From Marininema halotolerans (GTDB lineage: Bacteria; Bacillota; Bacilli; Thermoactinomycetales; DSM-45169): a stretch of 64,000 bases of DNA. The notes beneath the pieces were generated by a model. It saw nothing but the letters and a program-made list of their open reading frames with translations. It did no database searches and had not been told where the DNA came from. The stretch covers positions 1 to 64,000 of the forward strand of contig NZ_FPAA01000007.1 of assembly GCF_900116235.1 (NCBI RefSeq), in the 5' to 3' direction. Of this stretch, positions 17,684 to 28,178 are shown one piece after another. Both the position numbers and the translations under genes were made by a program. Numbering within the stretch: position 1 is the first letter of the stretch; each line of letters begins with the position of its first letter.

Positions 17684-19122
17684 GTAACAACCAAATGCAC
17701 CTCAGTAAGAGGATTGAAACAACATTTTAAGTTCTCCATGTAAACAAAACCTGTGCCCGTAACAACCAAATGCACCTCAGTAAGAGGATTGAAACTTCGG
17801 TAGGCTTCAGTCAAACACAGTTAACCAAAAAAGTAACAACCAAATGCACCTCAGTAAGAGGATTGAAACCTTTCGGAAGAATGCGGTGTTTCAGCTCACC
17901 GCGGTAACAACCAAATGCACCTCAGTAAGAGGATTGAAACTCGTATTCAAGATGTTGTTTTCCTTCATAAGTGCCACGAGTAACAACCAAATGCACCTCA
18001 GTAAGAGGATTGAAACTCCAGGGCAACTAGCCTTGTCAATACAATACGTTTTGTAACAACCAAATGCACCTCAGTAAGAGGATTGAAACGATTTCTCACG
18101 CTTTTTCCTGGCCGCTAGTTCTTGTAAGTAACAACCAAATGCACCTCAGTAAGAGGATTGAAACTATGTCGTCTTTGCGACCAAGGAAGTGCAGAGCAGG
18201 TAACAACCAAATGCACCTCAGTAAGAGGATTGAAACCAGAATATGGCGAATTGGTATTTGATACGGTAATTAGTAACAACCAAATGCACCTCAGTAAGAG
18301 GATTGAAACCTACTTGGATCATCTCTTGTTTCTCTAACCACGATAAAGTAACAACCAAATGCACCTCAGTAAGAGGATTGAAACTCTCTGACATCTTGCA
18401 ATTACGAGTAGGGGATATGGTGTAACAACCAAATGCACCTCAGTAAGAGGATTGAAACCCATTGTGAAGTTTCTTGATGATTCTTCTACGCAATGGGTAA
18501 CAACCAAATGCACCTCAGTAAGAGGATTGAAACGATCGCACAGCAAGGAATGCCGATGGGACCGCGGCGTAACAACCAAATGCACCTCAGTAAGAGGATT
18601 GAAACTGCTTTACGGTTCAAAGGAAGGCGCCACCCTTTTTTTGGTAACAACCAAATGCACCTCAGTAAGAGGATTGAAACGGGGACGTTGACGGGGTATC
18701 TATCGTGTCCCAGCGTGTAACAACCAAATGCACCTCAGTAAGAGGATTGAAACTTGTTGTTGAACTGGGTGGAAGAACAAAAGCAACGCGGTAACAACCA
18801 AATGCACCTCAGTAAGAGGATTGAAACTAATAACTACAAAAAGGCTTGCGCGGTATCCCTTTCTGGTAACAACCAAATGCACCTCAGTAAGAGGATTGAA
18901 ACGTTTGACAATTTTGTCCTTACGCTGTCTGCAAATTGTAACAACCAAATGCACCTCAGTAAGAGGATTGAAACGGATTGTCCTTTCTTTCGGATCGATA
19001 ATTCTATCGGCGAGTAACAACCAAATGCACCTCAGTAAGAAGATTGAAATGCTTTCAATTAGAAGTAGAAAACCCGCCGAAGAATGTAACAACCAAATGC
19101 ACCTCAGTAAGAGGATTGTAAC
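17684..19122 (+). CRISPR. CRISPR array, 20 repeats of 37 bp and 19 spacers
   Basis: Repeat starts GTAACAACCAAATGC and ends GGATTGAAAC, 37 bases, with a short CCTC/GAGG stem around AGTAA as the Cas6 hairpin. Repeats start at 17684, 17759, 17833, 17904, 17980, 18053, 18128, 18200, 18273, 18348, 18422, 18497, 18569, 18644, 18717, 18791, 18866, 18938, 19013 and 19086. Spacers are 34-39 bases. The first 18 repeats look identical. Repeat 19 has two changes (GAGG to GAAG, final C to T) and repeat 20 has one near its end, marking the distal end. The ATTGAAAC 3' end would form the usual 8-base crRNA handle. Confidence 0.98.
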
Positions 19123-19549
19123 GTCTTGGGTGGATCAAACAGTTATTATTCCGTTCGTCCCCCTGGGGTATTGAACTTCATTGGGTTCCTGATGTTGCTT
19201 TTTCTTTGTGTGGAATTAAAGGAAACAACGGAATCGGCGATGCCATATGGGTAGGATGTATGAATTAGCAAAGGGCAAATTGATTTGACTAGCGGGCTAA
19301 TCCCATGCCAAAGAAGAAATTTGGAAAGCCATAAGGGAGTACCTCACATACGTTTTGATGAGGGGGAGCTGGGGGCCCAGTTCTCTACTCTACTTACCCT
19401 TAAACGCTTACCACATCTAATTCTCCGCTTGGTCAATGGCAAAGTTCTTTTTGCCCCTTACATGCCTGTTTGTTTCAATAACGGGTTAATCAACATGCCT
19501 GAACTTTTGACTATATGGAGTTGGATGGCGATGATGATAACCAGATGGC
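19123..19549. other. Intergenic region between CRISPR array and purine operon control region
   Basis: About 430 bases. I find no supported gene: the only frame of note (19285-19623) begins without a ribosome site, has no recognisable protein features and runs into the operator region. It may hold decayed sequence from old array or mobile DNA. Confidence 0.6.
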
Positions 19550-19626
19550 AAAAAACGAACGAAATTACAAATGGTAAAATCATCGTTCGTTTTTTCGTTG
19601 ACGGGTGGAGGTGGTGCTGTTAAACT
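19550..19626 (+). promoter_or_regulatory. Probable PurR operator pair and promoter of the pur operon
   Basis: Two inverted copies of a PurBox-like motif, AAAAACGAACGAA at 19551-19563 and its inverse around ATCGTTCGTTTT at 19582-19593. The CGAAC cores are separated by 24 bases, which leaves about 17 bases between full boxes, the spacing known for Bacillus PurR. Directly downstream lies a sigma-A-like promoter: TTGACG (19598-19603), 17-base spacer, TAAACT (19621-19626). The hairpin could be misread as a terminator, but its loop is 24 bases. Confidence 0.65.
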
Positions 19627-19667
19627 GGGGGTACATAAGGCAAAAGTACCATCTATCATAAGAAATG

Positions 19668-19740
19668 AGTTCTCATATATGCTCGGGAATATGGCCTGAG
19701 CGTTTCTACCCGGATACCGTAAATTTCCGGACTATGGGAA
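19668..19740 (+). promoter_or_regulatory. Purine (guanine-class) riboswitch aptamer
   Basis: Matches the purine riboswitch: P1 TTCTCATA (19670-19677) pairs with TATGGGAA (19733-19740). Conserved core: ATATGGCCTGAGCGTTTCTACCC style junction, then ACCGTAAATTTCCGGACTATGG. The specificity base in GGACTATGG is C, which selects guanine or hypoxanthine rather than adenine. It precedes a terminator and purE, so ligand binding should cause premature termination. Confidence 0.93.
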
Positions 19741-19768
19741 AATCGATCAGCACGGGGAAATGAAACAG

Positions 19769-19812
19769 CCCGGGCGGCAGATTTCCCATATCCTGCTGCC
19801 TGGGTTATTTTT
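19769..19812 (+). terminator. Riboswitch-controlled terminator ahead of purE
   Basis: 12-bp stem CCCGGGCGGCAG / CTGCTGCCTGGG (with G-U pairs), 12-base loop, then TTATTTTT. It ends 19 bases before the purE start. This is the expression platform of the purine riboswitch. Confidence 0.9.
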
Positions 19813-19830
19813 GTCGAGGGAGATGAGAGA

Positions 19831-20325
19831 ATGGAACAACCGTGGGTGAGCGTCATCATGGGTAGTACGTCAGATTGGCCCACGATGCAACGGACTTGTG
19901 AAGTTTTATCGGAGCTAGCGATTCCATATGAAAAAAAAGTAGTATCCGCTCATCGCACACCCGATGAAATGTTTCGTTTTGCAGAGACCGCGGAGGAACG
20001 CGGAGTAAAAGTTGTCATAGCGGGAGCTGGTGGAGCTGCTCATTTACCGGGAATGGTTGCATCAAAAACCGTTTTGCCGGTTATTGGTGTGCCCATTCAA
20101 TCAGCGACCTTGAATGGTATGGATTCACTGTTATCAATCGTTCAAATGCCGGGCGGGGTGCCTGTCGCTACTGTATCGATTGGTAAAGCTGGGGCCGTGA
20201 ATGCAGGCCTCTTGGCAGCAGAAATGCTAGGGATTCAGTATGCTGAAGTGAGGGATCGTCTCCACCAACGTAGGGAATCGATTCGACAACGTGTCATAGA
20301 GAATGGGGAGTTAAGTGAACGATGA
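19831..20325 (+). CDS. purE: N5-carboxyaminoimidazole ribonucleotide mutase PurE
   Basis: 164 aa, cytoplasmic. Moves the carboxyl group of N5-CAIR to give CAIR in de novo purine synthesis. Motifs: GSTSDWPTM near the N-terminus and SAHRTPD, both in the active site, and a [11 protein letters not shown] loop. First gene of the pur operon, directly after the riboswitch. Length is standard for class I PurE. It overlaps purK by four bases (ATGA). Confidence 0.97.
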   Translation: MEQPWVSVIMGSTSDWPTMQRTCEVLSELAIPYEKKVVSAHRTPDEMFRFAETAEERGVKVVIAGAGGAAHLPGMVASKTVLPVIGVPIQSATLNGMDSLLSIVQMPGGVPVATVSIGKAGAVNAGLLAAEMLGIQYAEVRDRLHQRRESIRQRVIENGELSER

Positions 20326-21485
20326 GTCTTGGGCTAAAAAGTAGCACAGAAAAAGGCAGTCGTCGTTATATCGCACCGGGTAGTACCGTAGGCATTTTAG
20401 GTGGCGGTCAATTGGGGCGCATGATGATTCTTGAGGGGAAAAAAATGGGACTCCGTTTTATCACCTGCGATCCTGCAACCGATTGCCCTGGCTCCCAAGT
20501 CGCTGATGAACATCGCGTAGCCTCCTTTAGTGATCAACAAATGGCAAGAGACTTGGCAAGCGTCTGCGATGTCATCACCTACGAGTTTGAAAATGTGGAC
20601 GGTTCAATCGCTCGATTACTGGAAGAGAAGGCGTGGCTCCCTCAAGGAGCGTCGCTATTGGAAACCACTCGTCATCGGTTGCGGGAGAAACAGGCATTGG
20701 TGAATGCAGGCATTCCTGTAGCGCCGTATCGTGGTGTCACTCAGGCAGGGGAGTTGGCTATAGCCATCGAAGAAATCGGACTGCCTTGTGTCTTGAAAAC
20801 CGTGACAGGTGGTTATGATGGGAAAGGGCAACAACTGATTCGCTATCAAGAGGATATCCCTCGGGCAGCCGCTAACATCCGAGTGGGGGAAACCTGTATC
20901 GTTGAAGGGTTCATCCCCTTCATCAAGGAGTTATCCGTGGTGGTTGCACGAGGGCAGGATGGGGAAATATGCTGTTTTCCTCCCGTTGAAAACATCCACA
21001 AGAATCACATTCTTCATATGACGTTAGCTCCAGCTCCGGTAGCGGAGGAGATTAACCAAGCTGCGGAGCATCTAGCAAGGAGAGTCGCTGAAGAGTTAGG
21101 TGTGGTGGGGATTCTTGCAGTGGAGATGTTTTTGCAGGAGGATGGTACGTTACTCGTTAATGAGTTAGCTCCGCGTCCACATAATTCCGGTCACTTTACA
21201 CTGGATGCCTGCAATGTTTCTCAGTTTGAACAACATCTTCGGGCGATTTGTGGCTGGCCGTTAATGACACCGCATCTATTAACTCCGGCGGTGATGATCA
21301 ATGTACTGGGACAAGATACCGAAAAACTGATGAAGCAATTGCCTAAGCTGTCACCCGAAGTAAAAGTGCACTGGTACGGTAAGAAAGAAAGCCGAACCAA
21401 TCGTAAAATGGGTCATCTTACGGCACTGGGTGCCACAATCGAGGAAGCACAACAATACTTTACGGACGATAACTTGCTGTTTTAA
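20322..21485 (+). CDS. purK: N5-carboxyaminoimidazole ribonucleotide synthetase PurK
   Basis: 387 aa ATP-grasp enzyme that carboxylates AIR with bicarbonate and ATP, providing the PurE substrate. Visible: [12 protein letters not shown] at the N-terminus, the ATP-grasp strand [15 protein letters not shown], and [18 protein letters not shown] near the metal site. ATG start overlaps the purE stop. Normal length and intact motifs. Confidence 0.97.
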   Translation: MSLGLKSSTEKGSRRYIAPGSTVGILGGGQLGRMMILEGKKMGLRFITCDPATDCPGSQVADEHRVASFSDQQMARDLASVCDVITYEFENVDGSIARLLEEKAWLPQGASLLETTRHRLREKQALVNAGIPVAPYRGVTQAGELAIAIEEIGLPCVLKTVTGGYDGKGQQLIRYQEDIPRAAANIRVGETCIVEGFIPFIKELSVVVARGQDGEICCFPPVENIHKNHILHMTLAPAPVAEEINQAAEHLARRVAEELGVVGILAVEMFLQEDGTLLVNELAPRPHNSGHFTLDACNVSQFEQHLRAICGWPLMTPHLLTPAVMINVLGQDTEKLMKQLPKLSPEVKVHWYGKKESRTNRKMGHLTALGATIEEAQQYFTDDNLLF

Positions 21486-21509
21486 GTCATCAGGAGAGGT
21501 GGATGTAAC

Positions 21510-22811
21510 GTGATTCAACGGTACACGCGACCGGAAATGGGCGCGATTTGGACAGAGGAAAATCGATATCGTGCCTGGTTAGAAGTGGAGATCCTCGCAT
21601 GTGAAGCATGGGCAGAACTCGAGGTGATTCCTCGAGAAGACGTACAGGCCATTCGTAAGAATGCACAAATTCATGTTGATCGCATTCTGGAGATTGAAGC
21701 AGAGACGCGTCATGATGTGGTTGCTTTTACCCGGGCCGTGGCAGAAACGTTGGGTCCTGAATCCAAATGGGTTCACTATGGGTTAACCTCTACGGATGTG
21801 GTAGATACCGCTCTTTCCTATCTAATCAAACAGGCAAACGACATTTTATTACAAGATGTCGATCGCTTCCTCGATGTCTTAAAGGCGAAGGCCTTGGAGC
21901 ATAAAGATACCGTCATGATGGGACGTACCCACGGTGTTCATGCAGAACCCACCACCTTTGGGTTAAAAATGGGGCTATGGTATACAGAGATGAAACGCAA
22001 TCGCGACCGCTTAGTGCAAGCCATGGAAACCGTCGCAGTCGGAAAATTATCGGGGGCAGTGGGTACCTATGCCAACATCGATCCCTTTGTCGAGGAGTAT
22101 GTTTGTCGGAACCTTGGGCTTTTGCCTGCTCCCATCTCTACTCAAACCTTACAACGGGATCGCCATGCGGAGTATTTGTCGACATTAGCCCTGATTGCTA
22201 CATCATTAGAGAAGTTTGCTGTTGAAATTCGTGGGTTACAAAAAAGTGAAACAAGGGAAGTGGAAGAAGCCTTTGCCAAAGGGCAGAAAGGTTCTTCTGC
22301 CATGCCTCATAAGCGAAATCCCATCGGTTCAGAAAACATTACGGGGCTAGCTCGTGTGATTCGAGGTCATATGGTGACAGCATACGAAAATGTTCCGCTG
22401 TGGCACGAACGGGATATTTCCCATTCTTCTGCGGAGCGTGTCATACTTCCTGACGCCACGATTCTTCTCGATTACATGTTAAACCGCTTTTCGACCATTG
22501 TTGCGAACCTCACCGTTTTTCCTGAGAATATGAAACGAAACATGACACGTACCTTTGGCTTAATCTATTCTCAACGGGTGCTACTGTCGCTAATTAATAA
22601 GGGGTTAAAGCGCGAAGAAGCATACGACCGTGTACAAAAGCTTGCGATGAAAGCTTGGGAGGAAGGGATTCAATTTCGCCAATTGGTAGAGTCAGATGAC
22701 CAGATCCCGACGATTCTCAATGAGGAAGAAATTGCGGATTGCTTTGATTACCAATATCACTTACAACGAGTGGATGAGCTGTTTCACCGACTTGGGTTGA
22801 CAGAGGCTTAA
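21510..22811 (+). CDS. purB: Adenylosuccinate lyase PurB
   Basis: 433 aa from a GTG start. Catalyses two fumarate-releasing steps: SAICAR to AICAR and adenylosuccinate to AMP. The fumarase/aspartase family signature [16 protein letters not shown] is present around residue 265, as are TSTDVVDTA and [15 protein letters not shown] in the active site. Third gene of the operon, 24 bases after purK. Confidence 0.97.
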   Translation: MIQRYTRPEMGAIWTEENRYRAWLEVEILACEAWAELEVIPREDVQAIRKNAQIHVDRILEIEAETRHDVVAFTRAVAETLGPESKWVHYGLTSTDVVDTALSYLIKQANDILLQDVDRFLDVLKAKALEHKDTVMMGRTHGVHAEPTTFGLKMGLWYTEMKRNRDRLVQAMETVAVGKLSGAVGTYANIDPFVEEYVCRNLGLLPAPISTQTLQRDRHAEYLSTLALIATSLEKFAVEIRGLQKSETREVEEAFAKGQKGSSAMPHKRNPIGSENITGLARVIRGHMVTAYENVPLWHERDISHSSAERVILPDATILLDYMLNRFSTIVANLTVFPENMKRNMTRTFGLIYSQRVLLSLINKGLKREEAYDRVQKLAMKAWEEGIQFRQLVESDDQIPTILNEEEIADCFDYQYHLQRVDELFHRLGLTEA

Positions 22812-22874
22812 CAATCAGGCAAGTGCACGATGTTGGTTCAACCAAAAGAAATTACTGGGAAGGGGAAAACCAGC

Positions 22875-23594
22875 ATGAAGCGGGGGGAGCTCCTCTACGA
22901 GGGGAAAGCAAAGAAGGTTTATCTCACAGATGATCCAGATCAGGTGTGGGTGGCTTACAAGGATGATGCCACGGCTTATAACGCTCAAAAGCGAGGGAGC
23001 ATTCAAGATAAGGGGCAATGGAACAATCGCATTAGTGCCCGTCTCTTTCAGTATTTAGGGGAAAAAGGGATTTCTCATCATTTTATAAAAGAGCTCTCCG
23101 CCACCGAGCAGTTGGTCAAGCGAGTCTCAATCATTCCACTGGAAGTGATTGTGCGAAATATTGCAGCGGGTTCCTTGGCCAAACGTTTGGGAATGGACGA
23201 AGGGGTGCGTTTTTCAAAGCCGGTGTTGGAGTTTTGTTATAAGAACGATCAACTGGGAGATCCCTTGATTAATGACGATCATATTGCCACCTTGGGATTA
23301 GCCAGCAATGTTCAATTGGCTCAGATGAAGGAAGTGTCCCTGTTGGTGAATCGATTTCTCAGTGAGAAGATGGGTCAATGCGGGATTACCCTGGTGGATT
23401 TTAAATTAGAGTTTGGACTTGATGGGGAAGGAAAGCTCGTGTTGGCGGATGAAATCTCTCCGGACACTTGTCGCTTTTGGGATAAAGAAAGTGGGAAACG
23501 ACTCGATAAAGATCGTTTTCGTCGCGATCTAGGAGATGTAGAAGAAGCTTATCATGAAATTTGGAGCCGTCTAGGAGGAGAAGCCCATGTATAA
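22875..23594 (+). CDS. purC: SAICAR synthetase PurC
   Basis: 239 aa from ATG 22875, which gives the standard family start MKRGELLYEGKAKKVYLT. An ATG 45 bases upstream would add residues not typical of PurC. Joins CAIR with aspartate using ATP. Visible: EVIVRNIAAGSLAKR and LADEISPDTCRFWD, the conserved nucleotide and substrate loops. Overlaps purS by eight bases. Confidence 0.95.
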   Translation: MKRGELLYEGKAKKVYLTDDPDQVWVAYKDDATAYNAQKRGSIQDKGQWNNRISARLFQYLGEKGISHHFIKELSATEQLVKRVSIIPLEVIVRNIAAGSLAKRLGMDEGVRFSKPVLEFCYKNDQLGDPLINDDHIATLGLASNVQLAQMKEVSLLVNRFLSEKMGQCGITLVDFKLEFGLDGEGKLVLADEISPDTCRFWDKESGKRLDKDRFRRDLGDVEEAYHEIWSRLGGEAHV

Positions 23595-23835
23595 AGCGAC
23601 GATCACTGTTCGTCTGAAACCGAGTGTGCTTGACCCCCAAGGGAGTGCTGTAAAAGGGTCCCTTCATTCCCTTGGCTTTGCTGCTGTGACCGATGTCCGG
23701 ATTGGGAAGACCATGGAAGTCTGGATCAGTGCAACGGAATCAGCCGAGGCAGAACAAAAAGTAGACGAGATGTGCCAGAAACTGCTCGCCAACCCTGTCA
23801 TCGAAACCTATGATTACGAGTTAGAGGGGGCGTAA
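23587..23835 (+). CDS. purS: FGAM synthetase small subunit PurS
   Basis: 82 aa. Small subunit of the three-part FGAM synthetase that bridges PurL and PurQ in Gram-positive bacteria. Typical start YKATITVRLKPSVLDPQG, then KGSLHSLGF and a C-terminal NPVIETYDYEL strand. Sits between purC and purQ, as in Bacillus. Confidence 0.96.
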   Translation: MYKATITVRLKPSVLDPQGSAVKGSLHSLGFAAVTDVRIGKTMEVWISATESAEAEQKVDEMCQKLLANPVIETYDYELEGA

Positions 23836-23837
23836 TC

Positions 23838-24521
23838 ATGCGTTTTGCGGTGCTGGTTTTTCCAGGGTCCAACTGTGATATTGACTGTGAAAAGGCGATT
23901 CAGAAAGTACTAGGTGAGCCGATTGACTTTGTATGGCATACCCAGCGCAATTTGGATGATTATGATGCCATCATCGTTCCTGGTGGGTTCTCGTATGGCG
24001 ATTATCTTCGTGCGGGAGCATTGGCTCGCTTCTCTCCAGTGATGGAGGGCGTAGTCAAGGCAGCAACTGAAGGGAAATTGGTGCTTGGGATCTGCAATGG
24101 CTTTCAAATCCTCCAGGAGGCGGGGTTGTTGCCCGGTGCGATGCGGATGAATGATCATCTTAAGTTCCGCTGTGACATTCAGCCTCTCACCGTGGTAAAT
24201 AACTCCCTACCCTTTACCCAGGATTATCAGATGAATGAAACGATCCGGTTACCCATTGCCCATGGTCAGGGGAATTTTTACTGTGATGAAGCTACCCACT
24301 ATGAGCTCACGCAAAAAGGACAGATTGTATTCCGTTATCAAGGGGATAATCCCAATGGTTCAGTGGATGACATTGCCGGTGTGTGCAATCAGGCAGGGAA
24401 TGTTCTCGGATTGATGCCCCATCCTGAACGGGCAATTGTTGAATGGATGGGGAGTCAAGATGGAGGCAAGATGTTTACCTCGATGCTTCGTTACTGGGAG
24501 GAGAAAATCGGTGCAGCCTAA
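23838..24521 (+). CDS. purQ: FGAM synthetase glutaminase subunit PurQ
   Basis: 227 aa class I glutamine amidotransferase that feeds ammonia to PurL. The nucleophile lies in [11 protein letters not shown], and the His-Glu pair in LMPHPERA. N-terminus [18 protein letters not shown] is typical. It starts two bases after purS and overlaps the purL start. Confidence 0.97.
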   Translation: MRFAVLVFPGSNCDIDCEKAIQKVLGEPIDFVWHTQRNLDDYDAIIVPGGFSYGDYLRAGALARFSPVMEGVVKAATEGKLVLGICNGFQILQEAGLLPGAMRMNDHLKFRCDIQPLTVVNNSLPFTQDYQMNETIRLPIAHGQGNFYCDEATHYELTQKGQIVFRYQGDNPNGSVDDIAGVCNQAGNVLGLMPHPERAIVEWMGSQDGGKMFTSMLRYWEEKIGAA

Positions 24522-26784
24522 TCAGAAGAGTAAAGAGACAACAATGGGAATGGAACCGACACCAGAGGAGATCCGGGATCGTCAACTTTTTAGTGAGCTT
24601 GGCCTTACACCCTCAGAATATCAACAAGTCCAGCATCATTTGGGACGGTTGCCCAACTGGACAGAATTGGGAATCTATAGTGTGATGTGGTCAGAGCACT
24701 GCAGTTATAAAAATTCGAAACCCCTTTTAAAACGATTGCCCACAGATGGTCCTCGGGTTCTGCAAGGGCCCGGTGAAGGTGCCGGTGTGATCGATATCGG
24801 TGACGGGCAGGCAGTTGTCTTTAAAATTGAGAGCCATAACCATCCAACCGCGGTTGAGCCATTTCAAGGGGCAGCAACCGGTGTGGGTGGCATTATCCGG
24901 GATGTTTTTTCCATGGGGGCTCGCCCGGTGGCGTTACTCAATTCCTTGCGATTTGGTCCGTTGGAAAGCCCGCGTGTACGCTATCTTTTCGAACAAGCGG
25001 TGGCGGGGATTGCCCATTATGGAAATATCGTAGGAATTCCTACAGTGGGTGGTGAGGTGGAATTTGATGCCACCTATGAGGGAAATCCTTTGGTGAATGC
25101 GATGTGCGTAGGCATTATTGATCATGAAGATCTTCAGCAAGGGGTTGCTAAAGGGATCGGTAATCCAGTAATTTATGTTGGCGCAAGTACGGGACGGGAT
25201 GGGATCCATGGCGCGACGTTTGCTTCGGAAGAGTTGTCTGATGCCTCAGAGGAAAAACGACCTTCTGTTCAAGCGGGGGATCCATTTATGGAGAAATTGT
25301 TGATGGAAGCCTGCCTTGAACTTGTACAAAAGGAAATCTTGCTTGGCATTCAGGATATGGGAGCCGCTGGATTGACCTGCTCCAGTGCAGAAATGACAGC
25401 AAAAGGTGGAGTGGGGCTTGATCTCTACCTCGATGATGTGCCCCAACGGGAAGTCGGGATGACCCCGTACGAGATTATGTTATCCGAATCCCAGGAGCGG
25501 ATGTTGCTCGTTGTAGCAGAAGGGCGTGAAGCAGAGGTCAAAGAAGTGCTCGATAAGTGGGAGCTACCTTCTGCCGTCGTTGGACGGGTCACAGAGGGGA
25601 ACCGCTATCGTATTTTCCATCACCGTGAGTGTGTAGCCGATATGCCAGTCAATACGCTCGTTGATGATGCGCCGATTAATTATCGTCAAGGGGAGGAGCC
25701 ATCCTCCTATCGCGATGGTACTACGGCTTCCCATCAAGACCTGCACCACCTCGATGCGACCGATGCATTACAGCAGGTACTTAGGGCGCCTAGTTTGGCA
25801 AGTAAACGATGGGTTTATCAACAATATGATTCCATGGTTCGTACCTCGACGGCTGTTCGCCCTGGTTCGGATGCGGCGGTGATCGTGCTCGATGGGTTTG
25901 ATAAAGCCCTCGCCATGTCAGTGGATGGCAATAGTCGTTATGTGAAGTTAGATCCTTGGGTAGGTGGAGCCAGCGCGGTTGCTGAAGCAGCGCGAAATGT
26001 GGTCTGTGCAGGAGCACGTCCCCTTGCGATCACGGATTGCCTTAACTTTGGCAATCCAGAAAAACCAGAAGTTTTTTGGCAATTGGAAAATGCCATTGAT
26101 GGGATGGGAGAGGCTTGTCGGCAACTGGCAACGCCGGTCGTTGGAGGGAATGTAAGTCTTTACAACGAGACCAAGGGTGTGGCCATCCATCCGACCCCAG
26201 TCGTTGGCATGGTGGGATTGGTGGAGAGCCAAGAGCATATAACGACACAGTCCTTCAAGCAAGCCGGCGATGTCTTGCTATTGCTGGGATCGAATCGCGG
26301 GGAGCTTGGGGGAAGTGAACTTCAGCAACAAGTGTTAGGATCGATCTCTGGCCGGCCACCGGTGTTGGACCTGGAGGCGGAAAAAGCGCTCCAATCCACC
26401 GTCCTTCACTTGATTCAGACGAAAACGGTTTCATCCGCTCATGATCTCTCAACAGGTGGGCTAGCGGTTGCCCTTGCGGAAGCCGCCTTCGCCAATGCCT
26501 TAGGGGTTCACATGGATGTGAAAACGGACCTTGAGACCATTCCATATCTCTTTGGTGAATCCCAGTCCAGGGTGTTACTCTCCTTACCAAAGGAGTCTGT
26601 AGCCAAAGCGATTTCGATGGCGGATGAGAAAGGTGTGCCATGGTGTCAACTGGGTGAAGTTCGGGGGGATCGACTCTCGATCACCATCAATGGATCAGAG
26701 GTGATTTCTCAGCCAGTAAGTCGCCTGCAAACCATTTGGGAGGAGGCAATCCCATGCGCGATGAATGCGTCTTTGACGAACTAA
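24511..26784 (+). CDS. purL: FGAM synthetase large subunit PurL
   Basis: 757 aa from GTG 24511, 9 bases after GGGAGGAG and overlapping the end of purQ. ATG 24544 (746 aa) is a credible alternative. Small PurL type without fused glutaminase, matching separate purS and purQ. Visible: [33 protein letters not shown] and [16 protein letters not shown], typical of the AIRS/PurL ATP-binding family. The long in-frame extension to 24436 lies within purQ and is rejected. Confidence 0.96.
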   Translation: MQPNQKSKETTMGMEPTPEEIRDRQLFSELGLTPSEYQQVQHHLGRLPNWTELGIYSVMWSEHCSYKNSKPLLKRLPTDGPRVLQGPGEGAGVIDIGDGQAVVFKIESHNHPTAVEPFQGAATGVGGIIRDVFSMGARPVALLNSLRFGPLESPRVRYLFEQAVAGIAHYGNIVGIPTVGGEVEFDATYEGNPLVNAMCVGIIDHEDLQQGVAKGIGNPVIYVGASTGRDGIHGATFASEELSDASEEKRPSVQAGDPFMEKLLMEACLELVQKEILLGIQDMGAAGLTCSSAEMTAKGGVGLDLYLDDVPQREVGMTPYEIMLSESQERMLLVVAEGREAEVKEVLDKWELPSAVVGRVTEGNRYRIFHHRECVADMPVNTLVDDAPINYRQGEEPSSYRDGTTASHQDLHHLDATDALQQVLRAPSLASKRWVYQQYDSMVRTSTAVRPGSDAAVIVLDGFDKALAMSVDGNSRYVKLDPWVGGASAVAEAARNVVCAGARPLAITDCLNFGNPEKPEVFWQLENAIDGMGEACRQLATPVVGGNVSLYNETKGVAIHPTPVVGMVGLVESQEHITTQSFKQAGDVLLLLGSNRGELGGSELQQQVLGSISGRPPVLDLEAEKALQSTVLHLIQTKTVSSAHDLSTGGLAVALAEAAFANALGVHMDVKTDLETIPYLFGESQSRVLLSLPKESVAKAISMADEKGVPWCQLGEVRGDRLSITINGSEVISQPVSRLQTIWEEAIPCAMNASLTN

Positions 26785-28178
26785 AGGAAGAGTGTGGGGT
26801 GTTTGGTATCCTACAGCACCCTGATGCGGTTCAATTAACCTACTATGGGCTCCATGCCCTCCAGCATCGCGGCCAGGAAAGTGCAGGCATTGTTGCTACC
26901 AATGGAGACGGGTTTCGATATCATCGAAGTATGGGGCTGGTTAATGAGGTGTTTACCCCGGATATTATGGCGGGTCTTGAAGGGAACAGTTCCATCGGGC
27001 ATGTTCGGTACTCAACGACGGGAGAAAGCATGCTAACCAATGCACAGCCGCTGGTTTTCCATCATTCGGTTGTGGGACAAATGGCGGTGGCAACCAATGG
27101 CAACCTCGTCAATGCTCATCGATTACGAGAAGAGTTGGAAAAGGCAGGAGCCGTATTTCATACCACCTCGGATACCGAAGTGATCTTTCACTTAATTGCT
27201 CGTTCCACGGCAAGGGATTTGGAAGGGGCGATTAAGGATGCACTCAATCAGTTGACAGGTGCCTATGCGCTACTGATTCTCACCAACAACCGGTTATTCG
27301 CCGCACAGGATCCTCATGGATTACGTCCGTTGTCTATGGGGATGTTGGGGGATTCGGTGGTTTTCTCCTCTGAAACCTGTGCCTTTGATACGATTGGTGC
27401 TGAATTTGTAAGGGCTGTACAACCGGGAGAACTGCTGTGCTTGGATCATGATGGGATGCGAAGTACACGCTTTACCGCTCCTGCGCCTAAAGCGGTGTGC
27501 TCCTTTGAATATATTTATTTTGCCCGTCCTGATAGCGATATCGATGGAATCAATGTTCACTCCGCTCGTAAACGGCTGGGTCAAAAGTTATATGAAGAGG
27601 CACCAGTGGAAGCCGATGTTGTCACAGGGGTACCAGACTCCAGTATTTCGGCAGCAATTGGTTTTGCGGAAGCAGCAGGCATTCCTTATGAGCTTGGACT
27701 CATTAAAAATCGTTATGTAGGCCGAACGTTTATCCAACCGAGTCAGCATTTGCGTGAACAAGGCGTGAAGATGAAACTTTCAGCCGTCCGTAAAGTGGTA
27801 GAAGGAAAACGTGTGGTGATGATTGACGATTCCATCGTACGTGGAACCACATGTCGCCGAATTGTGAATATGCTTCGGGATGCTGGAGCAACTGAGGTTC
27901 ATGTTCGGATCAGTTCTCCACCAGTGAAGTACTCTTGCTTTTATGGAATCGATACGGCTAATCGTCAGCAATTGATAGCGGCGACCCATTCCATTGAAGA
28001 AATCTGTCAGGTGATCGGTGCCGATAGTTTGACCTTCCTCAGTCCAGAAGGGTTACTCGCAGCAGTGGATCGTCCCGTAGAGAATGGACACCATGGCCAT
28101 TGCCTCGCCTGCTTTAACGGTCGTTACCCTACGAAAATTGATGAAGAAGAATCCCTGGCTGTGGAGGGAAAACGATGA
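26754..28178 (+). CDS. purF: Amidophosphoribosyltransferase PurF
   Basis: 474 aa from ATG 26754, 8 bases after GGGAGGAGG and inside the end of purL. Commits PRPP to purine synthesis. A 13-residue propeptide precedes Cys14 in EECGVFGI, which should become the N-terminal nucleophile after cleavage. PRPP motif [13 protein letters not shown] is present. Cysteines in [20 protein letters not shown] and [11 protein letters not shown] match the Fe-S ligands of the Bacillus-type enzyme. Confidence 0.97.
   Translation: MRDECVFDELKEECGVFGILQHPDAVQLTYYGLHALQHRGQESAGIVATNGDGFRYHRSMGLVNEVFTPDIMAGLEGNSSIGHVRYSTTGESMLTNAQPLVFHHSVVGQMAVATNGNLVNAHRLREELEKAGAVFHTTSDTEVIFHLIARSTARDLEGAIKDALNQLTGAYALLILTNNRLFAAQDPHGLRPLSMGMLGDSVVFSSETCAFDTIGAEFVRAVQPGELLCLDHDGMRSTRFTAPAPKAVCSFEYIYFARPDSDIDGINVHSARKRLGQKLYEEAPVEADVVTGVPDSSISAAIGFAEAAGIPYELGLIKNRYVGRTFIQPSQHLREQGVKMKLSAVRKVVEGKRVVMIDDSIVRGTTCRRIVNMLRDAGATEVHVRISSPPVKYSCFYGIDTANRQQLIAATHSIEEICQVIGADSLTFLSPEGLLAAVDRPVENGHHGHCLACFNGRYPTKIDEEESLAVEGKR

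Noticed and set aside
17684-19122. Self-targeting spacers against the tail cluster in this window
   Set aside because: No match was found by eye, but a full search could not be run; a BLAST of the 19 spacers against the genome would settle it.
17844-19174. Several open frames on both strands within the CRISPR array
   Set aside because: They repeat the translation of the CRISPR repeat (MHLSKRIET or TTKCTSVRGLK) and are not genes.
19549-19597. Hairpin AAAAAACGAACGA / TCGTTCGTTTTTT as a terminator
   Set aside because: The loop is 24 bases and the geometry fits a PurBox pair followed by a promoter better, though a terminator role cannot be fully excluded.
19285-19623. 112-aa open frame between the CRISPR array and purE
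   Set aside because: No ribosome site, no protein-like pattern, and it overlaps the probable PurR operators and promoter.
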